A stretch of DNA of 17,188 bases, from positions 1-17,188 of the forward strand of contig JACETS010000038.1 in the NCBI GenBank assembly GCA_013911195.1, given 5' to 3'. A program made the position numbers and the translations under genes. Below the pieces are notes generated by a model, which was not told the origin of the DNA, searched no databases, and saw only the letters and a program-made list of their open reading frames with translations. Shown here piece after piece: positions 6,362-13,577 of the stretch. The first letter of the stretch is position 1. Every line of letters begins with the position of its first letter. The DNA is from Verrucomicrobiales bacterium. GTDB lineage: Bacteria; Verrucomicrobiota; Verrucomicrobiia; Verrucomicrobiales; DEV007.

Positions 6362-7702
6362 ATGAACCAAACTAAAAACAACGAAGAACTTCCTTACAAA
6401 GAGGAACATTTTGATGGCATAGAAAAACGCATCATTGACGCCCAGGGAATTCCCTCGGATGGAAAACTTGATCGGCGACATTTTATGGACTTACTGGCTG
6501 CCGCGGGTGGTGGTATTTCTCTTACTTCCATGTTTGCCGGATGTGGTAAAAAGGAGGAGGAAGCTTCGACTGAGGATACATCTGCGCCTTTGGCATCTGC
6601 AGAAAGTGAACTCGATGAACCAGTTAAGATTGGTTATTTACCCATAACAGATTCAGTCCCACTCATCCTTGCTCATGCCTTGGGTTACTTCGAAGAAGAG
6701 GGTCTCAAAACTGAAAAGCCTACTTTAATTCGTGGTTGGTCTCCACTTGTCGAGGCTTTCATTGCCAACAAAGTGAATCTTTGCCACTTCCTAATACCTA
6801 TTCCTTTATGGATGAGGTACAACAATGATGTAAAAGTCAAAATAATGTCCTGGGCTCATACCAACGGCTCAGCGATTGTTGTAGGTAAGCATACTGGTGC
6901 TAAGGATTTCAAAGACTTAGGCGGCATGCAAATTGCCGTTCCTTACTGGTATTCCATGCATAATATCGTGCTTCAGATGGGATTAAGAGAAGCTGGTCTT
7001 AAGGCTGTAATTAAGGATCAAAGTGAGCCTTTAGCATCAGATGAAGTCAATCTTATGGTTATGCCACCTCCTGAAATGCCTCCGGCTTTGGCTGCTAAGA
7101 AGATAGATGCCTTTATTGTTGCTGAACCGTTCAATGCACTTGGTGAGCTTAAGGCGGGTGGTCAGGTAATGCGATTTACCGGTGACATGTGGAAGAATCA
7201 TCCTTGCTGTGTGGTTTGTATGCATGAGGAGCAAACTGTTCAAAAGCCGACATGGACTCAGAAGGCAATGAACGCAGTTGTCCGAGCGAGTATTTACGCT
7301 TCGCAGAATAAGGCAGAGGTTGCAGAGCTTCTTTCGAAAGACGGCAAGGCTTATTTACCCATGCCAGCACCTGTTGTTAAAAGAGCCATGACTCTTTATG
7401 GAGTCGATGATTACGTGGAAACAAAAGCCAACCGTCATGCTGCGGAATGGAAGAACGGTAGAATTGATTTTCAGCCTTGGCCCTACCCTTCAGCTACCAG
7501 ATTCATGGTCGATAACATGAATAAGACTGTTGTTGGTGGTGATAAGAGTTTCCTTGAGGGGCTTGACCGAGAAAAAGTCGCTACTGAGCTGGTAGATTAT
7601 AACTACGTCAAGTCCGCCTGTGATAAGTATCCTGAATGGATGAATGATCCTTCAGTTAATGAATCAGATCCTTACGAAAGAGAGGAGGTGTTTGCTATCT
7701 AA
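6362..7702 (+). CDS. Tat-exported lipoprotein substrate-binding protein, NrtA/CmpA/CynA-like
   Basis: The solute receptor of the importer, 446 residues from ATG 6362. An upstream in-frame ATG at 6293 overlaps the ATPase gene and gives an unlikely leader. Residues 37-60 form a twin-arginine signal (DRRHFMDLLAAAGGG) ending in the lipobox FAGC, with C61 as lipidated cysteine; an acidic linker (KKEEEASTED) follows. The body begins VKIGYLPITDSVPLILAHALGYFEEEGLK, the typical start of NMT1/NrtA-type receptors for nitrate, bicarbonate, cyanate or sulfonates. A CCVVC cluster (C282, C283, C286) follows HP, as I recall in other NrtA-like proteins. Ligand is not determinable from sequence; linkage to cyanase favours cyanate or a compound that yields it. 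A long hairpin separates it from the permease gene. Confidence 0.88.
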   Translation: MNQTKNNEELPYKEEHFDGIEKRIIDAQGIPSDGKLDRRHFMDLLAAAGGGISLTSMFAGCGKKEEEASTEDTSAPLASAESELDEPVKIGYLPITDSVPLILAHALGYFEEEGLKTEKPTLIRGWSPLVEAFIANKVNLCHFLIPIPLWMRYNNDVKVKIMSWAHTNGSAIVVGKHTGAKDFKDLGGMQIAVPYWYSMHNIVLQMGLREAGLKAVIKDQSEPLASDEVNLMVMPPPEMPPALAAKKIDAFIVAEPFNALGELKAGGQVMRFTGDMWKNHPCCVVCMHEEQTVQKPTWTQKAMNAVVRASIYASQNKAEVAELLSKDGKAYLPMPAPVVKRAMTLYGVDDYVETKANRHAAEWKNGRIDFQPWPYPSATRFMVDNMNKTVVGGDKSFLEGLDREKVATELVDYNYVKSACDKYPEWMNDPSVNESDPYEREEVFAI

Positions 7703-7707
7703 TTGAT

Positions 7708-7745
7708 ATTCCTTCGTTGCAGCAAAGTCGCTGCAACGAAGGAAT
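7708..7745 (+). repeat. Perfect 16-bp hairpin between binding-protein and permease genes
   Basis: ATTCCTTCGTTGCAGC (7708-7723) pairs perfectly with GCTGCAACGAAGGAAT (7730-7745) over a 6-nt loop, starting 6 nt after the stop codon. No T-run follows, so it is more likely a 3' mRNA stabiliser or partial attenuator that keeps binding protein in excess of permease, as in malE-malF type operons (inference), than a full terminator. Confidence 0.85.
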
Positions 7746-7759
7746 TCAAATATCATTGC

Positions 7760-8605
7760 ATGAGTTCTTTAACTCCAGCTCTAACTCCAGAAACCGATAA
7801 TTCCTCTTTGCCGGATGGAAAAAATCATTCTCTTGTAAGATTTAATGGTAGATCTCTTCTTCTAAAATTCGCTGGAGTTTTAATTTTTTTAGGCGCTTGG
7901 TATTTGGGAGGTCAGTGGGTGGCCAACAATCCAGACACTCAAAACTTTGCTGACTTTGCTCCAGAACCAGCACTCAAAGCTTTTTCTGATCTGGTGACGA
8001 GTGGTTCTATTATTGAAAATTCATTACCAAGTCTCAAAAGAATATTTCTGGGAATCATTATTGCCTTGGCAGTAGGAATCCCGCTTGGCGTTGCCATTGG
8101 TCGTTTCTCCATACTTAATGATTCCACGCATTTGCCCTTTCAATTTTTAAGAATGATTAGCCCTTTGGCATGGATGCCTATAGCCGTTTTAGTTTATCCA
8201 ACCTGGGACAGTGCCATCATTTTTCTTATAACAATGGCTGCCGTTTGGCCTCTAATTCTTTCCTCCGCTGCTGGGGTGAAAAGAATTGATCCTTCATGGT
8301 TTACTGTGGCGAGAAACTTAGGAGCCAATGAATTTCAAATCATTACTAAAGTGATTTTGCCCGCAGTGCTCTATGACATTCTTAACGGCTTACGTCTTGC
8401 AATAGGTATTGCCTGGGTTGTGATCGTTCCTGCAGAGTTTCTAGGAGTATCGAGTGGTCTTGGTTATGCGATTAATGACGCTCGAGACACTCTCGAATAC
8501 GATACCTTGGCGGCTTATGTCATCGCCATCGGTTTTATTGGTTACGTTCTTGATAGCAGCTGTGGCTTTCTTACTAAAAAAATCAATTGGACCGGAGCCA
8601 ACTAA
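7760..8605 (+). CDS. ABC transporter permease, SsuC/TauC/NrtB-like
   Basis: The inner-membrane channel subunit, 281 residues from ATG 7760. The frame is open back to 7703 but that stretch is the intercistronic hairpin, so it is not taken as coding. A first membrane segment (LLLKFAGVLIFLGAWYLGG) follows a polar N-terminus, and about five more hydrophobic segments follow. The cytoplasmic coupling loop of the BPD_transp_1 family is clear: VARNLGANEFQIITKVILP, followed by GLRLAIGIAWVVIVPAEFLG, the hallmark of sulfonate/taurine/nitrate permeases. It would form the transporter with the ATPase and lipoprotein. It is followed after 42 bp by the first OsmC-like gene. Confidence 0.92.
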   Translation: MSSLTPALTPETDNSSLPDGKNHSLVRFNGRSLLLKFAGVLIFLGAWYLGGQWVANNPDTQNFADFAPEPALKAFSDLVTSGSIIENSLPSLKRIFLGIIIALAVGIPLGVAIGRFSILNDSTHLPFQFLRMISPLAWMPIAVLVYPTWDSAIIFLITMAAVWPLILSSAAGVKRIDPSWFTVARNLGANEFQIITKVILPAVLYDILNGLRLAIGIAWVVIVPAEFLGVSSGLGYAINDARDTLEYDTLAAYVIAIGFIGYVLDSSCGFLTKKINWTGAN

Positions 8606-8647
8606 ATTATTTCACAACATTAAATTAAAACTAACTCAATTATTATT

Positions 8648-9196
8648 ATGGAAACTGTAAAAACAATCGTACCTATCGACCTTGAAGGATTAAAAGCTCT
8701 TTCAGATAAGGGAAAAGAAAACCCGACAGCGGTTAGAACATTAAAATGTAAAACTGTTCAGACTGATAAATTCAGACACGAAAATTATGTTCGAGACCTT
8801 GATGCTCACATTATTGACGAACCGCCTGGTTTACTCGGTGATGATACTGCTCCCAATCCGTCTGAGGCAGTTCTGGCGGCACTCGGATCATGTATTGCTG
8901 TAGGAATTCATGCCAATTGTGTCATTAAGGGTATCGATTTATACAAACTAGAAATAGAGCTAGAAGGAGATATTAATATTTCAGCCGTTTGGGGGACCGG
9001 AGATTTGGTGACTGAAAAAATCGTAGGTTTTAGTGACATTCGGGTCAAGGCTCATGTGGAAGGCAGTGCGTCTCGTGAGGAATTAGATGAGATTGTTCAA
9101 CATGCCAACGTCTGGTCTCCAGTAGCTAACACGATGAGGCTTCCAGTCAACATGTCAATTGAATCTGTTGAACCTGAAAATGAGTACACAATTTAA
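8648..9196 (+). CDS. OsmC-like protein lacking the second (C-terminal) active-site cysteine
   Basis: A 182-residue cytoplasmic protein of the OsmC/Ohr fold, whose classical members reduce organic hydroperoxides through two cysteines and an Arg/Glu pair. The N-terminal active-site helix is intact: P71-S-E73-AVLAALGSC82. At the position of the family's second Cys (usual CP-V/I context) it reads V155-W-S-P-V, so Ser replaces Cys. C91 lies one helix turn or two after C82 and is an alternative partner. It also has an N-terminal extension of about 25 residues (IVPIDLEGLKALSDKGKENP). The changes suggest a modified reaction, possibly thiol carrier or sulfur transfer rather than peroxidase; that is inference. 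It precedes the flavoenzyme by 40 bp. Confidence 0.85.
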   Translation: METVKTIVPIDLEGLKALSDKGKENPTAVRTLKCKTVQTDKFRHENYVRDLDAHIIDEPPGLLGDDTAPNPSEAVLAALGSCIAVGIHANCVIKGIDLYKLEIELEGDINISAVWGTGDLVTEKIVGFSDIRVKAHVEGSASREELDEIVQHANVWSPVANTMRLPVNMSIESVEPENEYTI

Positions 9197-9236
9197 ACGA
9201 ACGGAAGATTAAAAATATCAGTAACTTTATCTAGAA

Positions 9237-10325
9237 ATGTCTACAGCATCTCTTGAATTAAAATCTCCTCCAATAACTTTCGAAGGTATTATTCGAGATA
9301 AGTTAAGACCTGATGTTCAGCGGATTGACCATGAGGGTTATTATCCTGAAACTTTCATGCGAGAGTATGGAGAGGCTGGGGCATTTTATCCTGTCACCGA
9401 AGCTGGGAACTTTTATCAAGCCATTGAAAATTGTTCCTTAGTTGGTGAAACTTGCGGATCAACTGCGTTCTCGATTTGGTGTCACAATACTTGCCTTTGG
9501 TATTTAACCAATACTGAAAATACCTACCTTAGAGACAAGTTTCTTCATAGGCTATCTTTTGCCAAGAAGTTGGGAGCAACTGGATTATCGAACCCTGTTA
9601 AATCATTCTTTGGCATTGAAAAAATGAAGTTGAAGGGGGAAAGGACCGCCAACGGCTATCGAGTCAAAGGTTCTCTTCCATGGGTTTCAAATCTTCTTGA
9701 AAATCATGTTTTCGGAGGAATTTTTGATACTACCGAGGGGCCAGTTTTTGCTCTCTTCGATTGTTCAAAGCCGGGTGTTCGTCTTCGTCCTTCGGGTCCT
9801 TTCATTGCGCTTGAAGGTACTGCAACCCAGGCAGTGAGTTTTTTGGATGCCGAAATCCCTGATCAGATGATCATCTCATTTGATGCCAAGGCTTTTCTGG
9901 CGAAGGTCAAGGCTGGTTTTATTATGCTTCAGTTAGGAATTGGACTTGGCTTGATGAGAGGAGCAATCAATGATATGCACAAAGCTAACAAAACTCTAGG
10001 TCATACCAACTGCTATTTGCCGGAGGGTCCTGAAGTTTTTGAGAAGGAGTTGAGTAATCTCGAGGAGCGTGCACAACATCTTGCTTCTGATCCTGTGTAT
10101 TCTGCAATGAACAATGAAGAATTTCTCAAAGTTCTTCAGCTGCGTTTAGACGCTGCAGAAATTACTAGGCGAACAACCTACGCTGGTTTCTTACATCAGG
10201 GTTCTCGTGGTTATCTTGAAAGAGGTAGCGGACAGAGAAGAGTCCGTGAAGGAATGTTTTTTGATATCCTGAGCCCCTCAACCAAGCATCTTCGTCAATG
10301 GATAGAGTCTATTAAAAACAATTAG
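9237..10325 (+). CDS. Acyl-CoA-dehydrogenase-fold flavoprotein, possible SfnB/DszC-type monooxygenase
   Basis: A 362-residue protein with the acyl-CoA dehydrogenase architecture: N-terminal helical domain (1-110), middle beta domain (residues about 113-215; ATGLSNP, GYRVKGSLPWVSN, VSFLDAEIP) and C-terminal helical bundle (225-362). In operons with sulfonate-class ABC importers such proteins are often reduced-flavin-dependent oxygenases acting on S or N compounds (SfnB, DszC group), and that is the favoured reading here. The usual acyl-CoA dehydrogenase partners (ETF, acyl-CoA ligase, enoyl-CoA hydratase) are absent from the window. It is flanked on both sides by OsmC-like genes, 40 bp before and 5 bp after, pointing to a shared pathway. 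No flavin reductase gene is in the cluster, so reduced flavin would come from elsewhere. True dehydrogenase activity is not excluded. Confidence 0.82.
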   Translation: MSTASLELKSPPITFEGIIRDKLRPDVQRIDHEGYYPETFMREYGEAGAFYPVTEAGNFYQAIENCSLVGETCGSTAFSIWCHNTCLWYLTNTENTYLRDKFLHRLSFAKKLGATGLSNPVKSFFGIEKMKLKGERTANGYRVKGSLPWVSNLLENHVFGGIFDTTEGPVFALFDCSKPGVRLRPSGPFIALEGTATQAVSFLDAEIPDQMIISFDAKAFLAKVKAGFIMLQLGIGLGLMRGAINDMHKANKTLGHTNCYLPEGPEVFEKELSNLEERAQHLASDPVYSAMNNEEFLKVLQLRLDAAEITRRTTYAGFLHQGSRGYLERGSGQRRVREGMFFDILSPSTKHLRQWIESIKNN

Positions 10326-10330
10326 AAAGC

Positions 10331-10789
10331 ATGTCAAAACTTAAGACGTATACCGTCAAAACAACACTCGTGGATGGTCCCATGGCTCAAACGCCAATAG
10401 GAGATCATGATTTTATTTTAGATCAACCAATTGCCGCAGGTGGCACCGATAAGGGTCCAACGCCTATTGATGCATTCTTATCTACTATTAGTTCCTGCCT
10501 TGGGACAATAGCTCGAATAGTTGCGCGTCAAAGGGGTGTCAAAATAGATAAGATGGAGTTCCAGGTCTCTGGCGAAATAGATATTGATATCTTACTCGGT
10601 AGATCTGATGAAGGTCGTGCCGGGTTTAAATCTATCAACATAGATGCTTACATTGAAAGTCCGGACCTTGATGAAGAAGGGAAAATTCAATTTCTGCATG
10701 AGGTTGATCGTAGATGTCCCGTTTCAGAAACAGTTCTTAATGGTTCTTCAATAGAAATAAATTTAGCCGAATCTTTGGCCACAATATAA
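10331..10789 (+). CDS. OsmC-like protein with both active-site cysteines
   Basis: A 152-residue OsmC/Ohr-fold protein (OsmC-like, YhfA-type). The first active-site helix reads P43-T-P-I-D47-AFLSTISSC56, with Asp in place of the usual Glu; the second Cys is in place (D126-RRC129-PVSETVLNGS). It starts 5 bp after the flavoenzyme stop, so the two are translated together. Unlike the other OsmC copy of this operon it keeps the two-Cys pair and could use a standard disulfide cycle on a hydroperoxide or other electrophilic product of the flavoenzyme. That role is inferred. Followed after 41 bp of A/T-rich DNA by cynS. Confidence 0.88.
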   Translation: MSKLKTYTVKTTLVDGPMAQTPIGDHDFILDQPIAAGGTDKGPTPIDAFLSTISSCLGTIARIVARQRGVKIDKMEFQVSGEIDIDILLGRSDEGRAGFKSINIDAYIESPDLDEEGKIQFLHEVDRRCPVSETVLNGSSIEINLAESLATI

Positions 10790-10830
10790 TCCATTTTTTT
10801 AAATTAATTAAAACATAACATCATTAAAAT

Positions 10831-11274
10831 ATGACAAAACTCGAAATGACAGAAGCCATTATGGCTGCCAAATCCACTAAAGGGCTCACATGGAGTGAAA
10901 TATCAGAGGCCGTGGGATTATCAGAAATATTTTTGTCCTCAGCTTGCCTTGGACAGAATAGTTTATTAGCAGAAGATGCTACGAAGTTAACTGAATATTT
11001 AGGCCTTGATGAAGAGGTAGCAAAAATTCTTACCGTTTGTCCGATGAAGGCAAGTGATATCGATAATGTATCGAAGGATCCTCTGATTTATCGATTTTTT
11101 GAGATCGCTTATGTATATGGAGGAGCAATCAAAGAGATAATACACGAAAAATTTGGCGACGGTATTATGAGCGCGATTGATTTCACCTGTGAAATTGATA
11201 AGAAAGAGGATCCGAAAGGAGATCGCGTCATTGTTACAATGGATGGAAAATTTTTGCCCTATAAGAAATGGTAA
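10831..11274 (+). CDS. cynS: Cyanate hydratase (cyanase)
   Basis: Cyanase converts cyanate and bicarbonate to carbamate and CO2; carbamate breaks down to ammonia and CO2. It works as a cytoplasmic homodecamer. The protein has 147 residues (E. coli CynS 156) with the N-terminal helix-turn-helix-like domain (residues 1-75) and the C-terminal catalytic domain. Catalytic Arg88, Glu91 and Ser114 (YRFFEI; GIMSAIDF) correspond to E. coli R96, E99 and S122 with a constant offset of 8. The family stretches VYGGAIKEIIHEKFGDGIMSAI and DGKFLPYKKW are intact. As last gene of the operon it supplies the chemical clue: something imported or made by the other genes yields cyanate. A palindrome spans its stop codon. 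Confidence 0.96.
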   Translation: MTKLEMTEAIMAAKSTKGLTWSEISEAVGLSEIFLSSACLGQNSLLAEDATKLTEYLGLDEEVAKILTVCPMKASDIDNVSKDPLIYRFFEIAYVYGGAIKEIIHEKFGDGIMSAIDFTCEIDKKEDPKGDRVIVTMDGKFLPYKKW

Positions 11275-11284
11275 AATTTTACCA
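11269..11284 (+). repeat. Perfect 16-bp palindrome across the cynS stop codon
   Basis: TGGTAAAATTTTACCA is a perfect dyad overlapping the TAA at 11272-11274. As RNA it would form a short A/T-rich hairpin; as DNA it could be a protein site about 107 bp upstream of the inferred porin transcription start. Function unknown. Confidence 0.55.
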
Positions 11285-11295
11285 AAACATTCGCC

Positions 11296-11310
11296 ATGAA
11301 TTATTTTCAT
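11296..11310 (+). promoter_or_regulatory. Candidate activator site upstream of the porin promoter
   Basis: ATGAATTATTTTCAT differs at only two central bases from ATGAATGCTTTTCAT upstream of the importer/cyanase operon. Its centre is about 81 bp upstream of the inferred sigma-54 start, close to the -78 position of the proximal site at the operon. Confidence 0.5.
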
Positions 11311-11356
11311 AAAAGCTATTAAAAAATCCGCATTTTATTTCATTAAATTTCACAGA

Positions 11357-11373
11357 GTGGCACCTTTCCAGCT
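11357..11373 (+). promoter_or_regulatory. Sigma-54 (-24/-12) promoter of the porin gene
   Basis: GTGGCACCTTTCCAGCT has a perfect TGGCAC -24 element (11358-11363) and GC at 11371-11372, 12 bp after the GG. The -12 side (AGCT) is weaker than consensus TTGCW. Transcription would start near 11384, giving a 66-nt leader before ATG 11450. Confidence 0.62.
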
Positions 11374-11449
11374 TATCTCATCAATATATTAAATTTTTTT
11401 AACCCAATTATTAACCGCTACATAAAATAATTTCAGCACACCTTTAACA

Positions 11450-12700
11450 ATGAAAATTAAACATAAATTATCAGTCGCATTGCTGGCATTTGCCTGTTTT
11501 GCAAAACCTCAATCAAATCTTAAAGCCGATATTCTAGATGATGTTGGCCTATCTAACGATTTTGCAGACATTAGTATAATGGCGAGGCCAAGGTTTGAGT
11601 ATCGTGAAGTTGATGGTTTGGAAGGATCTGAGTCCGTCACTTTTAGACTCCGACCAGGCATCATGCTAGGTAAGGGTGGCCCCATCTCACTCTTTGCAGA
11701 CGTTGAAATTATAGAGGCTCTTGTAGACGACTATCAGAGTAATCCACTAGGAGGACCTCAAACTGAGCCGTTCAATGCTGGATATACCCCAATCGGTGAT
11801 CCTGAATTCCAAGAATTAAATCAGTTATGGGCTAAATTTGATCTTGTTGATAACTTCAGCGCTAAGGTCGGTAGGCAGCGTATAGCTAGAAACAATGCGG
11901 CCTTCATTGGTAATGTGCCTTGGAGGCAAGGTGAACAGACTTTTGATGCCGTTGAATTGGCTTATACCTTAGATGAAGATTTTACCATTACCTATGCTTA
12001 CGCGGATAGGGTTCAACGTATTTTTGGGCCTACAACGCCAAGAGACTTGCCACTGGAAGAGTTTTTAGGTGAGTTTCATTTTATTGATGCGACGATCCCT
12101 ACGCCTATCGGAAAAGTAGCAACCTACATCTACAATATTGATGTCAACAACCCTGGGGCAGGACCACTAGCTAACGTTGGAGAAAGTACAACATTTGGTG
12201 CATCAACTACACAAGGGCCACTTTATTTGGAGGCGGCTTTTCAGGATGGTGAGAGTGCACTAGAAGGTGGAGATTATGATGCGTTTTATGGTCATGTTAA
12301 ATATACCAAGAAAGTGGATACGACTGCACTTTTCGGCGGCATTGAATATTGGACTGATGGATTCAAAACACCATTAGCAACCGTTCACTTGTACAACGGT
12401 TTTGCAGATTCTGTCGTTCTTCAGAGAATAGGATTGAATGATAAAGGAGGTGTTTTTGAGGGAATGTTTAACCCATATGTTGGAATTTCCCAGCCGCTCC
12501 CTGGAGGTTTTGTTTTTAAAGGCTTTCTTCATTACTTAGCGGATGAAGATCTTGGAAAGGAGTACGGTACAGAAATCGATGCCGTGATTGTCAAAAAGCT
12601 GAATGATTATTCAACGATGATGCTTAAAGGAGCATATTTCATGGGAGATGAGTATCCTGATATAAAGCAGTTTACTGCTCAGATAGATTTTAAATTCTAA
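11450..12700 (+). CDS. Outer-membrane porin, alginate-export-like beta-barrel
   Basis: A 416-residue outer-membrane protein. A signal peptide covers residues 1 to about 26 (ending LKA). The mature chain begins with a short periplasmic-facing segment (DILDDVGLSNDFADISIMARPRFEYR) and continues as alternating beta strands. WAKFDLVDNFSAKVGRQRIARNN is characteristic of AlgE/alginate-export-like porins (specific channels for small or anionic solutes). It ends in QFTAQIDFKF with the C-terminal Phe used for barrel assembly. It has its own -24/-12 promoter and an upstream site shared with the importer/cyanase operon, so it probably brings the same substrate across the outer membrane (inference). A terminator follows after 23 bp. 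Confidence 0.85.
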   Translation: MKIKHKLSVALLAFACFAKPQSNLKADILDDVGLSNDFADISIMARPRFEYREVDGLEGSESVTFRLRPGIMLGKGGPISLFADVEIIEALVDDYQSNPLGGPQTEPFNAGYTPIGDPEFQELNQLWAKFDLVDNFSAKVGRQRIARNNAAFIGNVPWRQGEQTFDAVELAYTLDEDFTITYAYADRVQRIFGPTTPRDLPLEEFLGEFHFIDATIPTPIGKVATYIYNIDVNNPGAGPLANVGESTTFGASTTQGPLYLEAAFQDGESALEGGDYDAFYGHVKYTKKVDTTALFGGIEYWTDGFKTPLATVHLYNGFADSVVLQRIGLNDKGGVFEGMFNPYVGISQPLPGGFVFKGFLHYLADEDLGKEYGTEIDAVIVKKLNDYSTMMLKGAYFMGDEYPDIKQFTAQIDFKF

Positions 12701-12723
12701 ATCATATACAACTAATAGTTAAT

Positions 12724-12761
12724 ACCCGGCCGGATTGTTTATATCTGGTCGGGTTTTTTTT
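12724..12761 (+). terminator. Intrinsic terminator after the porin gene
   Basis: ACCCGGCCGGAT (12724-12735) pairs with ATCTGGTCGGGT (12743-12754), 12 bp with two G-U pairs and a 7-nt loop, running into eight T. Its 3' arm and T-tract share 18 identical bases with the terminator at 5177-5194. Confidence 0.9.
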
Positions 12762-12830
12762 GTTCATTTTCTCCAACCTTGCATCTATTTCTTTAGCCAC
12801 TTTTTATCAGTTAAAACGTTTTAGTTGTTG

Positions 12831-12836
12831 TATAAT
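12831..12836 (+). promoter_or_regulatory. Candidate -10 box (TATAAT) for the DUF429 gene
   Basis: A consensus TATAAT lies 30 bp before the ATG at 12866, in a 104-bp gap after the terminator. No good -35 hexamer is found at 16-18 bp spacing, so confidence is limited. Confidence 0.4.
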
Positions 12837-12865
12837 CTAAACAGTGATGATCAATAACTTTAAAA

Positions 12866-13552
12866 ATGGCTAAAGAACTATATTTGGGTGTTGATGGTTG
12901 TAAGGAGGGCTGGGTAGCGGTTGCGCTTCATGATGATGGAACATTTTGTGACTCATTGGTTGCAAAAGAATTATCATTTTTGATTGATCATTATGCTGAA
13001 GTTAAAACAATCGGAGTGGATATGCCCTTGAATTTAGTAAATGAGCCGACTCGCATAGCTGATCAGTTAGTAAGAAAAGAACTTGGCCCGAAACGTGGTC
13101 GTAGTGTATTTCCAGCAATCCCTAAGTTTATGATAGAACCTAAATGGATCAATTTGGGAGCGAATGATCTTAATGCTGAAAGTCGAAATCGTTTTGATTG
13201 TGCTTTTTCTCGGCAGACCATTAATCTTAAAAAGAAAATATTAGAAGTTAATCAATGTTCATTGAATGGTTCTAATATTATAGAAGTTCATCCCGAGTTA
13301 TGTTTTATGCACATGAATAATGGAGTGCCGCTGCCGTATTCAAAAAAAACTTGGAATGGAATGCAGCATAGATTGAGTTTATTGACGACAACTGGAATTA
13401 AGTTGCCGAATGATATGGGACCAAAAACCGGAATCATTGCGACAGATGATATTATTGACGCTGCAGCTGTTGCATGGACTGTTAGGAGATATGTATTTGG
13501 CAAAGCATTAGCGTATCCAGATGATCATGATTATCCTCAAATTTGGGTTTAA
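12866..13552 (+). CDS. DUF429 family protein (predicted RNase H-like nuclease)
   Basis: A 228-residue cytoplasmic protein of the DUF429 family, predicted from fold to be an RNase H-like nuclease; its biological role is not established. The start GVDGCKEGWVAVAL carries the first acidic residue (D10). The second is D52 in IGVDMPLNL, and LGPKRGRSVFPAIP (74-86) is a diagnostic family stretch. IIEVHPELCF (138-147) and TDDIIDAAAVAWTVRR (193-208) supply the remaining acidic residues of an RNase H-like active site. It is alone between the porin terminator and the hydrolase gene 25 bp downstream, with which it may be cotranscribed. No link to the importer operon is apparent. Confidence 0.88.
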   Translation: MAKELYLGVDGCKEGWVAVALHDDGTFCDSLVAKELSFLIDHYAEVKTIGVDMPLNLVNEPTRIADQLVRKELGPKRGRSVFPAIPKFMIEPKWINLGANDLNAESRNRFDCAFSRQTINLKKKILEVNQCSLNGSNIIEVHPELCFMHMNNGVPLPYSKKTWNGMQHRLSLLTTTGIKLPNDMGPKTGIIATDDIIDAAAVAWTVRRYVFGKALAYPDDHDYPQIWV

Positions 13553-13577
13553 TATTTTTTAAAGTTTAAAGTATTTA

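Noticed and set aside
6543..7686. AGGAGG-like purine runs inside the binding-protein gene (around 6552 and 7682) as ribosome sites of hidden genes.
   Set aside because: No suitably placed start with a plausible downstream frame; the runs encode Glu/Lys-rich segments.
7703..7759. N-terminal 19-residue extension of the permease reading frame.
   Set aside because: It lies in the perfect hairpin between genes and starts directly at the preceding stop codon; ATG 7760 gives the usual family length.
6348..11420. Repeated 9-mer TAACCGCTA before the binding-protein gene (6348-6356) and in the porin leader (11412-11420).
   Set aside because: Too short, at different distances from the starts, and no further copies or dyad seen; likely chance.
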